From Anaerolineales bacterium (GTDB taxonomy: Bacteria > Chloroflexota > Anaerolineae > Anaerolineales > Villigracilaceae), in the NCBI GenBank assembly GCA_016789305.1, contig JAEURJ010000014.1:434001-498000 (forward strand): a stretch of DNA of 64,000 nucleotides, written 5' to 3'. Numbering within the stretch: position 1 is the stretch's first letter; each line of letters starts with the position of its first letter. This document shows positions 63,602 to 64,000 of this stretch, piece after piece. The notes beneath the pieces are model-generated. The model did no database searches. It was not told where the DNA came from and saw nothing but the letters and a program-made list of their open reading frames with translations. The position numbers were made by a program, and so were the translations under genes.

Positions 63602-64000
63602 TTACAAATGCTTTCTATAGACGCGATTATTTTTATATTCCACCCCATTCAAATTCTTCAGGTCGGCACGCATTTGTTCGGTGGTCTCCGCCACCTGAGT
63701 CATCTCCACGTGGACGAATTGTCGAAATTCCAGGAGAGTTTTACCCATCGCATAATACAACAAGGCGTTCCCGCCGTGGCCCTGGAATTCCGGCAGGATT
63801 CCCATTCCATTCACAGAGACGGTTTGCGTGCGGCGCATTTCAAGCAATAAGTCCGGCAACCCAAATGGGAAAAGCTTTCCTTTTGCACGCTGCATCGCCG
63901 CGGAAACATCATGGAATGCGAACAAAAATCCAACCACTTCCTCCCCATGCGTAATGATCTTGATCAGGCGATGGTCGGCCACGGTCATAATGTTTTCAAC
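63602..64000 (-). CDS. GNAT-like acetyltransferase, N-terminal part outside the window
   Basis: About 132 C-terminal residues of a protein that continues past the right edge; the frame is open to base 64000, so the ATG at 63988 is probably internal. The visible part has the GNAT pattern: a central beta sheet (EEVVGFLFAFHDVSAAM), then VNGMGILPEFQGHGGNALLYYAM, where Q-G-H-G-G-N replaces the usual acetyl-CoA-binding Q/R-x-x-G-x-G/A loop. It ends with a TNxxM-like ADLKNLNGVEYKNNRVYRKHL segment seen in large GNAT proteins of unknown substrate. Confidence 0.72.
   Translation of the reverse strand, partial: VENIMTVADHRLIKIITHGEEVVGFLFAFHDVSAAMQRAKGKLFPFGLPDLLLEMRRTQTVSVNGMGILPEFQGHGGNALLYYAMGKTLLEFRQFVHVEMTQVAETTEQMRADLKNLNGVEYKNNRVYRKHL

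Overview
The window is a single bacterial chromosome segment with ordinary gene density and no phage, IS, CRISPR or rRNA. Gene content suggests a Chloroflexota bacterium of the Anaerolineae type (inference). Supporting signs are coenzyme F420 synthesis (CofC) beside an F420-type luciferase-like oxidoreductase, a solo MsmK/UgpC-type sugar ATPase, GH13 enzymes, many GxGD-free but ATP-grasp-type accessory enzymes, a Roadblock/LC7 protein, and several genes whose -10 box lies only 6-12 nt before the ATG, i.e. probably leaderless mRNAs.

Layout. 1-3.8 kb: 3' end of cofC, an F420-dependent oxidoreductase, a D-Ala-D-Ala-ligase-like ATP-grasp enzyme and a double-SIS sugar-phosphate isomerase/deaminase. 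3.9-9.6 kb: a seven-gene ferrous-iron (Feo) operon behind a promoter carrying two TTTAG-N6-CTAAA operators. It encodes a DtxR/MntR-like repressor, a membrane-anchored DtxR-FeoA fusion, and FeoB split into separate GTPase and membrane-channel proteins, plus three small membrane proteins. 9.6-13 kb: a zinc/cadmium efflux operon (ArsR/SmtB repressor with a clear operator, P1B ATPase with a CSC instead of CPC motif, CDF exporter). 13-23.7 kb: uvrB, mfd and pth with a GT-C-like membrane protein, a repeat lipoprotein and small unknowns. 23.8-30 kb: Roadblock protein, pyrG, a lone TIR protein, plsC, eno and a ROK regulator.

30-40.5 kb is the most unusual region, a sugar uptake locus with its own sensory system. 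A REC-HTH-REC response regulator is divergent from a histidine kinase whose sensor half is a degenerate sugar-ABC ATPase. Next come a long leader with an inverted repeat and an intrinsic terminator, a 712-residue substrate-binding lipoprotein made of two fused binding proteins, the XylG/MglA-type ATPase, the permease, an MFS transporter and a Gfo/Idh/MocA dehydrogenase. The fused ABC domain lacks the Walker B glutamate, the H-loop histidine and a normal signature. It may therefore read out the state of the transporter rather than power it.

40.5-49.8 kb: MsmK-type ATPase, GH13 glycosidase, a 1516-residue HEAT/polytopic membrane protein with three ~203-residue repeats, an MFS transporter and smpB. 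49.8-54.4 kb: an unknown protein, an initiator tRNA-Met gene, an OmpR-like regulator with a dead receiver, an orphan beta-class DNA methyltransferase, a Tat-exported L,D-transpeptidase and a small SWIM zinc-finger protein. 54.5-64 kb: the transglutaminase / alpha-E / circularly permuted ATP-grasp trio, a DUF2177 protein, a GH13-like enzyme with a histone-H1-like lysine/alanine tail, a large membrane histidine kinase, and the 3' part of a GNAT-like acetyltransferase cut by the window edge.
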